The notes: a model not told the origin generated them from the sequence alone. 6,008 nt of DNA from Nanobdellota archaeon (GCA_018901625.1 JAHIEM010000075.1:1-6008); one strand, 5' to 3'. Positions 1-5,808 are shown, counted from the first letter of the stretch. Made by a program: numbers and translations.

Positions 1-76
1 TATATGTCATATGGTCTGCTATTTGCATTGCTTTCCTTGCTTGTTCCAGGCTTTCAAAATATTTTTCTTGGAGCAT
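1..76 (-). CDS. Partial hypothetical helical protein (N-terminal 25 residues)
   Basis: The complement reads from an ATG at 76-74 without a stop to the window edge, giving MLQEKYFESLEQARKAMQIA followed by DHMTY. The composition is that of an amphipathic helix rich in Glu, Gln, Lys and Ala. From memory it resembles the start of small all-helical (HEPN-like) uncharacterised proteins common in DPANN archaea, in which an ADHMTY-like stretch is followed by a second helix; this is a weak recollection and no function is claimed. No ATG, GTG or TTG lies upstream in frame near the start, which supports the ATG at 76. No Shine-Dalgarno sequence is visible. TATA candidates are TTTTAAAA at 122-129 or an AT-rich stretch at 109-116, either implying a short leader of roughly 10-25 nt. 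The gene diverges from the gene at 167. Confidence 0.6.
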   Translation of the reverse strand, partial: MLQEKYFESLEQARKAMQIADHMTY

Positions 77-138
77 TTTGAGTATATATCTGGAATGAGT
101 TCGGATTAATATAATTATGTGTTTTAAAACGATAATGC

Positions 139-145
139 TTATAAA
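139..145 (+). promoter_or_regulatory. TATA box of the leaderless gene at 167
   Basis: TTATAAA is centred at 142, exactly 25 nt before the GTG at 167. This is the archaeal spacing between TATA box and transcription start, so transcription should begin on or beside the start codon and give a leaderless mRNA. Confidence 0.65.
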
Positions 146-166
146 CTTGAAGAGACATTTTGTGAG

Positions 167-475
167 GTGAAGTTTGCTACAACAAGACTAATTGCAAGGA
201 TTCCGAGAGATGCGAAAGAGATTGCTTTCACAGTTGGTTTAGTGCCTGCAACCCTGGATGATATGATGATAATTGCTTGTTCTTCACATGGGCTGTATTA
301 TGAAGGGGTTAGGGAGAGCGGAGAGCAATTTCGGGGACATGTAAGATCCAGGTTTTCTTCGTTTAGTGGTTTAAGAACAATTGCTCAGGAAGCATGGGCG
401 TATTTTACTTCAAGAGGGTACAACTGCAGGATAAATAGAGAGGAGACTACTGAAAGAGAGAGTTGGATTAGTTAA
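167..475 (+). CDS. Hypothetical protein, 102 aa
   Basis: I do not recognise this protein. It starts MKFATTRLIARIPRDAKEIA and ends with a Glu/Arg/Ser-rich tail. There is no signal peptide, no convincing membrane segment and no metal-binding cysteine cluster (only two Cys). The middle (about residues 18-45) could form strands, and about residues 66-85 look helical (LRTIAQEAWAYF). The GTG start is chosen because a TATA box lies 25 nt upstream, which suits a leaderless transcript; the GAGGTGA around the start overlaps it and so cannot act as its ribosome binding site. The stop is separated by one nucleotide from the stop of the convergent nac gene, so the 3' ends of the two mRNAs probably overlap. 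Reading-frame integrity and promoter placement make it likely to be real, but its role is unknown. Confidence 0.65.
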   Translation: MKFATTRLIARIPRDAKEIAFTVGLVPATLDDMMIIACSSHGLYYEGVRESGEQFRGHVRSRFSSFSGLRTIAQEAWAYFTSRGYNCRINREETTERESWIS

Positions 476-476
476 T

Positions 477-797
477 CTAGCTCAGTGATAGAATTGCTTC
501 TGCCAAGTCGCCATTAGCTTCTTTTAGCGCAGATTCTGCGTTTTCTCTTGAGCAAGAGGTTTTTTCAATTACTTGATTTATATCTTCTTCACTTATTCCT
601 TTCTCTATTTCTGAAATTTCCCCGGAGATTTGGAAGGTTTCCTGCCCTTGCATTGTTACCTTTTGAACACTTGGTTCTTGAATTATAATATCTTTATCTT
701 CACACTCAATTATCACTCTGCTCGCTTCTATGTCTTCTTGCTTCATGCCCAGCTGTTTCATAACCTGCTGCATTTTTTTAGGATCTAGACCCATCAT
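477..797 (-). CDS. nac: Archaeal nascent polypeptide-associated complex protein (alpha-NAC type)
   Basis: This protein binds nascent chains at the ribosome exit tunnel; archaeal NAC forms a homodimer through its NAC domain. The 106 residues match the usual archaeal length of about 100-120. In order they show an N-terminal DPKKMQQVMKQLGMKQEDIE helix (residues 5-24), the six-stranded NAC barrel core with the hallmark VTMQGQETFQISGE (47-60), and a C-terminal UBA domain (about 68-106) with ISEEDINQVIEKTSCSRENA and the NGDLAEAIL helix (95-103). Two ATG codons in tandem could start it; the first (797) lies about 25 nt from a TATA box at 819-826, which favours a leaderless start there. The gene sits downstream of the Sec61-beta gene on the same strand, but its own promoter suggests separate transcription. 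Its partner at the membrane, the Sec translocon, is represented by that neighbour. Confidence 0.96.
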   Translation of the reverse strand: MMGLDPKKMQQVMKQLGMKQEDIEASRVIIECEDKDIIIQEPSVQKVTMQGQETFQISGEISEIEKGISEEDINQVIEKTSCSRENAESALKEANGDLAEAILSLS

Positions 798-818
798 GAT
801 TTTTTCAGAATTTTGAGA

Positions 819-826
819 TATTTAAA
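819..826 (-). promoter_or_regulatory. TATA box of nac
   Basis: Read on the minus strand this is TTTAAATA, centred about 25.5 nt before the first ATG of nac at 797. It is preceded by an A-rich stretch that could serve as a BRE. It implies a leaderless or nearly leaderless mRNA. Confidence 0.65.
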
Positions 827-829
827 CAT

Positions 830-940
830 TTAGGTTAGTGCGGTGCCATCGTCTTGTGAATCATCCATTGCAAGACCGGGAATTCTGTCAGCCAATTTAT
901 TATAAATTTCTTCTTCTTTAATACTTAACTTACAGTAATC
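830..940 (-). other. Unassigned open frame of 36 codons, possible gene remnant or small protein
   Basis: Between the Sec61-beta and nac genes the minus strand has an open frame from just after a TAG (943-941) to a TAA (832-830). It reads like protein: KLSIKEEEIYNKLADRIPG, then LAMDDSQDDGTALT. It overlaps the end of the Sec61-beta gene in another frame. It has no ATG near its beginning; the available starts are a TTG at 895 (21 codons) or an ATG at 868 (12 codons), neither with a ribosome binding site. It could be a decayed gene, a small protein with an unusual start, or chance. I do not recognise it. Confidence 0.2.
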
Positions 941-1121
941 CTAGAAAACTTGCTGCTGCTCTTATTGGCCAGAAAATGTTTAGGGCGAGTGTGAATAGAA
1001 TGACTATTATTATGTAAATTATCACGTGAGTTGGCTTTAATTTTAGCTTTGATTCATATTCTTCATTATATCTCATTAATCCCCCAGACCCTGTTGGGAG
1101 ATTGACTCCTGAATTTGCCAT
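930..1121 (-). CDS. Preprotein translocase subunit Sec61-beta (archaeal SecG)
   Basis: This is the small tail-anchored subunit of the SecYE-beta channel that moves proteins into and across the cell membrane. The 63 residues match the family: a short flexible Gly/Ser/Pro-rich cytosolic start, the conserved SGGLMRYNEEYESKLKLKP block (residues 12-30) that precedes the membrane, and one hydrophobic segment at about residues 32-50 (HVIIYIIIVILFTLALNIF). The last 13 residues (WPIRAAASFLGLL) extend beyond the membrane helix and add a second weakly hydrophobic stretch, slightly longer than many archaeal members. The ATG at 1121 is 25 nt from a TATA box, fitting a leaderless mRNA. It lies 38 nt after the endonuclease III gene, with its promoter inside that gap. 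Confidence 0.93.
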   Translation of the reverse strand: MANSGVNLPTGSGGLMRYNEEYESKLKLKPTHVIIYIIIVILFTLALNIFWPIRAAASFLGLL

Positions 1122-1142
1122 GATTCTTGGTGTTTATGCGAG

Positions 1143-1149
1143 TTTATAA
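1143..1149 (-). promoter_or_regulatory. TATA box of the Sec61-beta gene
   Basis: On the minus strand this reads TTATAAA, centred at 1146, 25 nt before the ATG at 1121. It lies in the 38-nt gap after the endonuclease III stop codon, so the Sec61-beta gene need not depend on read-through from upstream. Confidence 0.65.
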
Positions 1150-1159
1150 GTTTTATGCT

Positions 1160-1768
1160 TTAAATTATCTTATTCTCTCTTAGAACCTGAACTTGTTTTT
1201 TTCTTGTTTTGTGCATTCTGCCGAATCTGACTAGGATGTAGTTTATAGAGTTCCAGAGCCTTTTTGGAAATAGTTTCTCGAGGTCTCTTTCTATTTTCCG
1301 TGGAACTTGATTTTTTGTCCATCCTAAAACTTTGCTTAGATATGCTACATGAGTATCTACTCCAATTGCTGCTGTATTATGAATGTGAACGAGGTATACA
1401 TTCGCAACTTTTCTTCCTACTCCTTGGAGTTTTAATAGTTCTTCTCTGTTGTCTGGAATTCTTTTATTTTTTATCAGAATCTTTGCTGTTTCTATTATAT
1501 GTTTTGCTTTTGTTTTATGATAGTTGATTGGCTTGATTAGTTTTATTACTTCTTTTAATTTTGCTTTTGATAGAGATTTTAAGCTTGGATATTTTTTATA
1601 TAAAATTTCAGAATATCTTATTGTTGTTTCGTCTCTTGTCATTGGGGAGAGAATTGTTGAGATTAGAGCTTGCCAAGGTTTTTCCCACTCTGCAGCTAAT
1701 CTCATCTTGGGGTTTGTTAGCCTTTCTATTTTGGCTAGCTGGCTTACTGCCTTTCGGGAATTTATCAT
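1160..1768 (-). CDS. nth: Endonuclease III-like DNA glycosylase/AP lyase lacking the Fe-S cluster
   Basis: This HhH-GPD enzyme would remove oxidised pyrimidines and cut the abasic site in base-excision repair. The 202 residues show ALISTILSPMTRDETT (34-49), equivalent to the family's ALLSAQATD region. The helix-hairpin-helix LQGVGRKVANV (114-124) has the catalytic Lys at 120, and GVDTHVAYLSKVLGW (136-150) carries the catalytic Asp at 138. In E. coli Nth the corresponding residues have these same numbers. The Gln of the E. coli motif aligns with Met43. After FGR (182-184), where the family has the CX6CX2CX5C 4Fe-4S loop, this protein has MHKTRKKQVQVLRENKII and stops; it contains no Cys at all. 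The basic tail may replace cluster-supported DNA contacts. Both catalytic residues are intact, so it is probably active. It is divergent from valS and shares its promoter centre. Confidence 0.92.
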   Translation of the reverse strand: MINSRKAVSQLAKIERLTNPKMRLAAEWEKPWQALISTILSPMTRDETTIRYSEILYKKYPSLKSLSKAKLKEVIKLIKPINYHKTKAKHIIETAKILIKNKRIPDNREELLKLQGVGRKVANVYLVHIHNTAAIGVDTHVAYLSKVLGWTKNQVPRKIERDLEKLFPKRLWNSINYILVRFGRMHKTRKKQVQVLRENKII

Positions 1769-1789
1769 CTTTCTTTAAATGAATAGTTT

Positions 1790-1797
1790 TTTAAATA
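1790..1797. promoter_or_regulatory. Shared bidirectional TATA box between nth and valS
   Basis: TTTAAA at 1790-1795 is self-complementary and its centre (1792.5) is the exact midpoint of the 48-bp gap. The valS ATG (1817) and the nth ATG (1768, minus) are each 24.5 nt away. Reading plus it extends to TTTAAATA; reading minus it is ATATTTAAAAA preceded by purine-rich GAAAGA, a plausible BRE. No other TATA-like site sits at the right distance for either gene; a TTTAAA at 1774-1779 is only 8.5 nt from the nth start. One TBP site could therefore drive two leaderless mRNAs in opposite directions. Confidence 0.65.
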
Positions 1798-1816
1798 TCT
1801 TTCTTGTTTGTAGGTC

Positions 1817-4225
1817 ATGGCAGAAGAAACCAAGAAAGAAGGAGATTATGACTTTGCTGAAGCAGAGGCAAGAATATTAGATTTTTGGGAGAAGAAGAAG
1901 ATATATGCGTTTGACCAGAAATCAAAGAAGAAAATCTTTTCTATTGACACTCCACCTCCGACTGTTTCTGGGAAGATGCACCTAGGGCATGCATTTATGT
2001 ATTCTCAGATGGATTTTATAGCAAGATTTCACAGGATGATTGGAGAGAATGTGTTTTATCCATTTGGAACTGATGACAATGGCTTGCCTACTGAAAGATT
2101 AGTTGAAAAGATGAATAATGTTAAGAGCAAGAGCATGGATAGAGGAGATTTTATTGAATTATGCTTGAAAACTTTGAAAAAGATAACACCTCGTTTTGTT
2201 CAGGACTGGAAAGATATTGGTGTTTCAGCTGATTATGATTTATACTATTCAACTATTGACAAACATTGCCAGAAGATTTCTCAAAAATCTTTTATTGATC
2301 TTTTTAAGCAAGGCAGAGTCTATAAAAAAGACTTCCCGAGTTTGTGGTGTCCTGAGTGCCAGACTTCTATTGCACAGGCAGAATTAGAGGACAAGGAGTT
2401 CGGGAGCTTATTTTCTACTTTGAAGTTTTCTGTTGCTGGAAAAACACTTGGAATAGCTACAACAAGGCCAGAGTTACTTCCAGCTTGTGTTGCTGTTTTT
2501 GTGAATCCAAAAGACAAGAGATACAAGGAGATAATTGGAAAGAGAGCAAAAGTCCCGCTATTTGATTTTGAAGTTCCTATAATTGCAGATTCATCTGCTA
2601 ATATGGAGAAGGGAACTGGGGTGTTAATGGTTTGTTCTTATGGAGATAAGTATGATGCTGAGGCAATTGCAAGATGCAAACTAGAGCCTAAAATAGTTAT
2701 GAACAAGGATGGAAGTGTGAATTACGGAGAGTATGGGGGGATGAAGATTAAGGAAGCAAGGAAAAAGATAATTGAAGATTTGAAAGCACAGGATTTGATT
2801 ATTGAGCAGAAATCAATAACTCATGCTGTTAATGTTCATGATAAGTGCGGAACTGAAATAGAAATACTTCCGACTGAGCAGTGGTTCATTAAGATTTTAG
2901 ATTTAAAGAAAAAACTGATTGAACAAGGAAAGAAGATTAATTGGCATCCTGATTTTATGTTTAAGAGATATGAGAATTGGGTTAATGGGTTAGAGTGGGA
3001 TTGGAATATTTCTAGAGACAGGCACTTTGGAGTTCCTATTCCTGCATGGACTTGCGAAAAGTGCAGGAAGGTTATAGTTGCTAATGAGAGTGAGCTGCCT
3101 GTTGATCCTATAATGACAAAGAAGAAATGCTCTTGTGGTGGAGATGCTATTGGCGAGAGCAAGGTTTTTGATACCTGGCAGACTTCTAGTATTACTCCCC
3201 AGATTGCTGCTGCACTTGTTTCTGGCATAAAAATCCCTTATTCTGTGAGGTGCAATGCGCATGACATAATCAGAACTTGGGATTTTTACACTATTACTAA
3301 GTCGTTCTTGCACGAGAATAAAACTCCTTGGGAGAATATGATGGTTTCTGGTTTTGTAACTTTAGGCGGGGAGAAGATGAGCAAGAGCAAAGGTAATGTG
3401 GTTGAGCCACAGAAGATTATGGAGACTTCAGGCGCTGATGGGCTTAGATTTTGGGCAGCAAGTTCAAAGCTTGGCGAAGATTTAGATTACCAGGAGAAAG
3501 AGATTGTTTCTGGAAAGAAGTTTGTGACTAAGATTTGGAATGCTACTAAGTTTGTTTCCCAGTCACTTTCCCAAGAAAACGTAAGTTTTCAGGGCCCCAA
3601 AAACCCAATTAAGAAACGAGAGGGTTTTTGCGGTAATAAGAAGCCTAAGAAACTTGAAGAGACTGACAGGCTTTTCTTAGCTAGTTTGAATAAGGTTATT
3701 GATTCTGCAACAGGGAGTTTTAGTGATTATGAGTATTCTCGAGCTAAACAAGAAACCATGAATTTTTTCTGGCATGTTTTTTGCGATAATTACCTAGAAA
3801 TTGTTAAGAGGCGAGTTTATTCTGGGACGAAGGAAGAGAAAGAGAGCGCGAGTTATATGCTGTATCAATCACTTCTGGCAATATTGAAGATGATGGCTCC
3901 GATAACTCCGTACATAACTGAAGAGATTTATCAGAATTATTTTAAGAAGTTTGAGAAAGACAATTCGATACATATCTCGAGCTGGCCAGAGAAGATTAAG
4001 ATTTCTGAGAAAAAAGATGATGGCTCTGTCTTGGATTTATTGCTTTCTGTTTTAGGTGAGGTTAGAATGGCTAAATCTAAGGCTCAGAAATCAATGAAAG
4101 CTGAGATAGTTTTGAGCCTGGAGAAAGAGAAGATTGAGAAGTTGAAGCTAGTTCTTGAGGATTTGAAGGGTGTTGTTAGTGCTAGGGAGATTAAGACTGG
4201 GAGCTTTAGTGTTGAGTTTTTGTAA
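1817..4225 (+). CDS. valS: Valyl-tRNA synthetase
   Basis: This class I synthetase charges tRNA-Val in the cytoplasm. The 802 residues show TPPPTVSGKMHLGHAF with the HIGH motif as HLGH at 55-58 and GTDDNGLPTE (84-93). The CP1 editing domain follows, with TTRPELLP (215-222) and GTGVLMVCSYGDKYD (266-280, archaeal form). Then come ISRDRHFGVPIPAW (398-411), KMSKSKGN with KMSKS at 520-524, and the anticodon-binding helices (about 615-740). Cysteine pairs at 178/181 and 413/416 with 438/440 resemble the zinc knuckles of archaeal ValRS. It is shorter than many homologues and lacks the long C-terminal coiled coil of bacterial enzymes. The ATG is fixed by an in-frame TAG two codons upstream and a TATA box 24.5 nt away. 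An unusual basic insert at about 592-612 is described separately. It converges with the methyltransferase gene, leaving a 51-bp gap. Confidence 0.98.
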   Translation: MAEETKKEGDYDFAEAEARILDFWEKKKIYAFDQKSKKKIFSIDTPPPTVSGKMHLGHAFMYSQMDFIARFHRMIGENVFYPFGTDDNGLPTERLVEKMNNVKSKSMDRGDFIELCLKTLKKITPRFVQDWKDIGVSADYDLYYSTIDKHCQKISQKSFIDLFKQGRVYKKDFPSLWCPECQTSIAQAELEDKEFGSLFSTLKFSVAGKTLGIATTRPELLPACVAVFVNPKDKRYKEIIGKRAKVPLFDFEVPIIADSSANMEKGTGVLMVCSYGDKYDAEAIARCKLEPKIVMNKDGSVNYGEYGGMKIKEARKKIIEDLKAQDLIIEQKSITHAVNVHDKCGTEIEILPTEQWFIKILDLKKKLIEQGKKINWHPDFMFKRYENWVNGLEWDWNISRDRHFGVPIPAWTCEKCRKVIVANESELPVDPIMTKKKCSCGGDAIGESKVFDTWQTSSITPQIAAALVSGIKIPYSVRCNAHDIIRTWDFYTITKSFLHENKTPWENMMVSGFVTLGGEKMSKSKGNVVEPQKIMETSGADGLRFWAASSKLGEDLDYQEKEIVSGKKFVTKIWNATKFVSQSLSQENVSFQGPKNPIKKREGFCGNKKPKKLEETDRLFLASLNKVIDSATGSFSDYEYSRAKQETMNFFWHVFCDNYLEIVKRRVYSGTKEEKESASYMLYQSLLAILKMMAPITPYITEEIYQNYFKKFEKDNSIHISSWPEKIKISEKKDDGSVLDLLLSVLGEVRMAKSKAQKSMKAEIVLSLEKEKIEKLKLVLEDLKGVVSAREIKTGSFSVEFL
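3595..3633 (+). repeat. Hairpin-forming in-frame insert within valS
   Basis: CCCCAAAAACCC (3595-3606) and GGGTTTTTGCGG (3622-3633) are inverted repeats that pair at 11 of 12 positions around a 15-nt loop. The stretch codes for ValRS residues about 592-609 (QGPKNPIKKREGFCGNKK), a basic segment in the linker between the catalytic core and the anticodon-binding domain, where homologues usually have a shorter variable linker. It uses CCC and CGA codons that are scarce in the rest of the gene. It resembles in manner, not in sequence, palindromic elements that insert in frame in proteins. Its origin is inference. Confidence 0.5.
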
Positions 4226-4269
4226 AGGGTGAGCTCCTCATGGCGAGCGAGTGTGTTGAGTTTGTGTAA
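4209..4269 (+). repeat. Imperfect duplication of the valS 3' end
   Basis: The last 17 nt of valS including its stop (4209-4225, GTGTTGAGTTTTTGTAA) recur at 4253-4269 with one mismatch, 44 nt downstream. The second copy also ends in TAA and, with an ATG at 4240, would encode MASECVEFV, close to the ValRS tail SVEFL. It may be a relic of a local duplication or of an older, longer 3' end. Production of the nonapeptide is not supported by any ribosome binding site. Confidence 0.55.
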
Positions 4270-4276
4270 TTATGCA

Positions 4277-4969
4277 TCATTTTACTGCCTTGACTATCAG
4301 GTAAGGCACTTGAGTTTTTTCATCTTTCCAAAAAAACTCTTCGGGGTCGGCTAGAGGCTCTTTTACTCTCTCAACAAAGAAGCCGGCTTGAGCGATTAGT
4401 TCTAGTGTTTCTTTTTTTGGTCTCCAGCAGTCACAAAACTTTTTGCTTAATCCATCTAATTCTACTCTAACCTTGTCTCCAGACTTTAATGGGACTTTTC
4501 CTGTGCTTCTATAGGAAACGAATTCGTGATTAACTCCATCCGGATGGGGTTCGCAGACAACCAAGATTCCTTCTTGTGGCAATTTTTCATAGATTTTCCT
4601 TAAAATTTCTGCTATTTCTTCGTTATCTTGTACGCAACATAGTACGAAATTAATTGTGGCAAAATCTAGTTCTGGAACAGAACTTAAATCTCCGGATTTA
4701 ATATGCCTATATTTTATTCCTACGTCTCCTATTCTAATTGCTTCATCGATTGCTCTCTGAGAAGTGTCTAGGGCATACACATTTGCTCCAAACTCTTTTA
4801 ATCTTCTGGCAAATTTGCCAGAGCCACATCCGTAATCTAATCCAGTCTTTCCGCAAACTTTTCTTAGTAACTCTAATACTGACTTGTATCCTAGTCTCCA
4901 ATCGGTTATGCCTCTATGTTTGTCTGCGTATTCTTGCACTAATTGTTCTTCGTTCCAGTCAGTTTTCAT
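4277..4969 (-). CDS. Class I SAM-dependent methyltransferase, substrate unknown
   Basis: The 230-residue protein has the Rossmann-like methyltransferase fold. Motif I is LDYGCGSGKFARRL (44-57), the SAM-ribose acidic residue is Asp68 in VYALDTS (64-70), and a LDFATINFVLCCVQD strand/post-motif region lies near residue 100-115. A LPQEGILVVCEPHPD segment corresponds to the strand and loop after the helix that follows motif IV. The C-terminal half is variable and carries DCWRPKKETLELIAQAGFFV, typical of UbiE/Coq5/Tam-like small-molecule methyltransferases, whose substrates cannot be read from sequence. It converges on valS and diverges from the TrmB-like gene. Its promoter is unclear: a weak TAAAAAG on the minus strand (4994-4988) is 22 nt away, while the regulator's TATA box at 5021-5028, read backwards, would give a leader of about 30 nt. 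Control by the neighbouring regulator is possible but unproven. Confidence 0.9.
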   Translation of the reverse strand: MKTDWNEEQLVQEYADKHRGITDWRLGYKSVLELLRKVCGKTGLDYGCGSGKFARRLKEFGANVYALDTSQRAIDEAIRIGDVGIKYRHIKSGDLSSVPELDFATINFVLCCVQDNEEIAEILRKIYEKLPQEGILVVCEPHPDGVNHEFVSYRSTGKVPLKSGDKVRVELDGLSKKFCDCWRPKKETLELIAQAGFFVERVKEPLADPEEFFWKDEKTQVPYLIVKAVK

Positions 4970-5020
4970 ATTCTTTCTATTAGAACTCTTTTTACCCAGA
5001 GAAAATTTTGAATGATAAGA

Positions 5021-5028
5021 TTTAAATA
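5021..5028 (+). promoter_or_regulatory. TATA box of the TrmB-like regulator gene
   Basis: TTTAAATA, identical to the boxes of valS and nac. It predicts a transcription start near 5048-5050. The box lies inside the longest possible reading frame (from ATG 5012), which argues that the protein starts further downstream. Its TTTAAA core is symmetric and could also fire toward the methyltransferase gene. Confidence 0.6.
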
Positions 5029-5031
5029 TTG

Positions 5032-5052
5032 GTTGTCATATTATATGACTAC
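5032..5052. promoter_or_regulatory. Palindromic putative operator over the regulator's transcription start
   Basis: The arms GTCATAT (5035-5041) and ATATGAC (5043-5049) are perfect inverted repeats around one base. One mismatch further out, GT (5032-5033) pairs with AC (5051-5052), giving 9 of 10 pairs. The site begins 3 nt after the TATA box and covers the predicted start of transcription, where a bound dimer would block initiation. Autoregulation by the TrmB-like product is an inference. Confidence 0.5.
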
Positions 5053-5053
5053 T

Positions 5054-5797
5054 ATGGAAGTGTCAGAACTGATTAAATTAGGATTTAATAAGAATGAAGC
5101 TAAAGTATATCTGGCTTTAACCAGATTTGGAAAAGCTGATGCGAGAATGCTGATTAGGGAAACAAAATTCCATAAGAACATTGTTTATGACAATCTAGAA
5201 AAATTAATTGACAAGGGGCTTGTTTCTTTTATTGTTGAAGGCAAGAAGAGATTATTTCAGATTGCTTCTTCTAAGGCTTTAGTTGAGTATTTTGAGCAAG
5301 AAGAGAAAGAGATTGGGAATAGGAAAAAAGAAGCTGAGAAGATAACCCTGGAAATTAATAAGATGGCTAAATCTCTGCCTTTTTATCAAGAAGCAACTAT
5401 TTTCAGAGGTGTAAATGGTGTGAGGAGTTTCTATAATTCAACTTTAGAAAGAGGAAAAGACTATTCTGTTTTTGGAGCTCCGCGAGCTTCTGTAGATACT
5501 ATGGGTGAGTTGTTTTGGGTCAATTACAATGTTAAAAGACTAAAAAAGAAAATTGCTGCAAAAATGATTTTTAATCCTTCGCTGAGAAATTATGGAGAAA
5601 CAATCAAAAATAAGTTTACAGAGGTAAGATATTTTGAGAGAGATTTTGAGCCAATGACTGAAACTCATATTCAGGGAGATGAGGTGGGAATTATTGTTTG
5701 GACAAAAGAGCCTGTTTTGTTTCTGATTAGGGATAAACTTTTTGCGCAGTCTTATTTAAGATTCTTTGAGAAGATGTGGAAACAGGCGAGAAAATAG
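5054..5797 (+). CDS. TrmB-family transcriptional regulator
   Basis: This is a DNA-binding regulator of the archaeal TrmB family, whose characterised members sense sugars; the ligand here is unknown. From the chosen start it has 247 residues. An N-terminal winged helix covers about 1-70: MEVSELIKLGFNKNEAKVYL, then a recognition-helix region with HKNIVYDNLEKLIDKGLV and a wing around VEGKKRLFQI. A charged coiled-coil dimerisation helix (EYFEQEEKEIGNRKKEAEKI onward, about 78-110) follows. The C-terminal PLD-like sensor domain has IFRGVNGVRSFYNSTLERGK, YSVFGAPRAS and the late EVGIIVWTKEPVLFLIRDK strands. Possible starts are ATG 5012, 5045 and 5054. The first lies upstream of the TATA box and is excluded. 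5045 is only about 21 nt from the box. 5054 gives a leader of a few nt and begins exactly at the conserved family start. A palindrome over the promoter suggests self-repression. Confidence 0.9.
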   Translation: MEVSELIKLGFNKNEAKVYLALTRFGKADARMLIRETKFHKNIVYDNLEKLIDKGLVSFIVEGKKRLFQIASSKALVEYFEQEEKEIGNRKKEAEKITLEINKMAKSLPFYQEATIFRGVNGVRSFYNSTLERGKDYSVFGAPRASVDTMGELFWVNYNVKRLKKKIAAKMIFNPSLRNYGETIKNKFTEVRYFERDFEPMTETHIQGDEVGIIVWTKEPVLFLIRDKLFAQSYLRFFEKMWKQARK

Positions 5798-5808
5798 GGG
5801 TAGAAACA

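Noticed and set aside
2..12. Palindrome ATATG-T-CATAT sharing GTCATAT with the regulator's operator
   Set aside because: It is inside the coding part of the first gene, is AT-rich and short, and a shared 7-mer is expected by chance in such sequence.
930..1768. A nth/Sec61-beta/nac operon
   Set aside because: The genes are in a row on one strand, but each has its own TATA box at the leaderless distance, so independent transcription is the simpler reading.
1264..1782. Three plus-strand open frames of 73-87 codons rich in Leu, Phe and Ser
   Set aside because: They lie wholly or largely opposite the endonuclease III gene, whose motifs are clear; the hydrophobic composition is what the complement of a Lys/Glu-rich gene gives.
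2196..2565. Plus-strand open frames of 63 and 69 codons inside valS
   Set aside because: They are out of frame with ValRS across conserved regions and have no promoter or ribosome binding site.
2320..3313. Minus-strand open frames of 68, 130 and 107 codons
   Set aside because: They are antisense to the catalytic and editing regions of valS and carry no recognisable motif.
4738..4983. Plus-strand open frame of 81 codons
   Set aside because: It is antisense to the methyltransferase N-terminus including motif I, and has shadow-type hydrophobic composition.
5012..5053. Extended N-terminus (MIRFKYWLSYYMTT) of the TrmB-like regulator
   Set aside because: The ATG at 5012 lies upstream of the TATA box and the codons run through the box and the palindrome; the family starts at the MEVSEL position.
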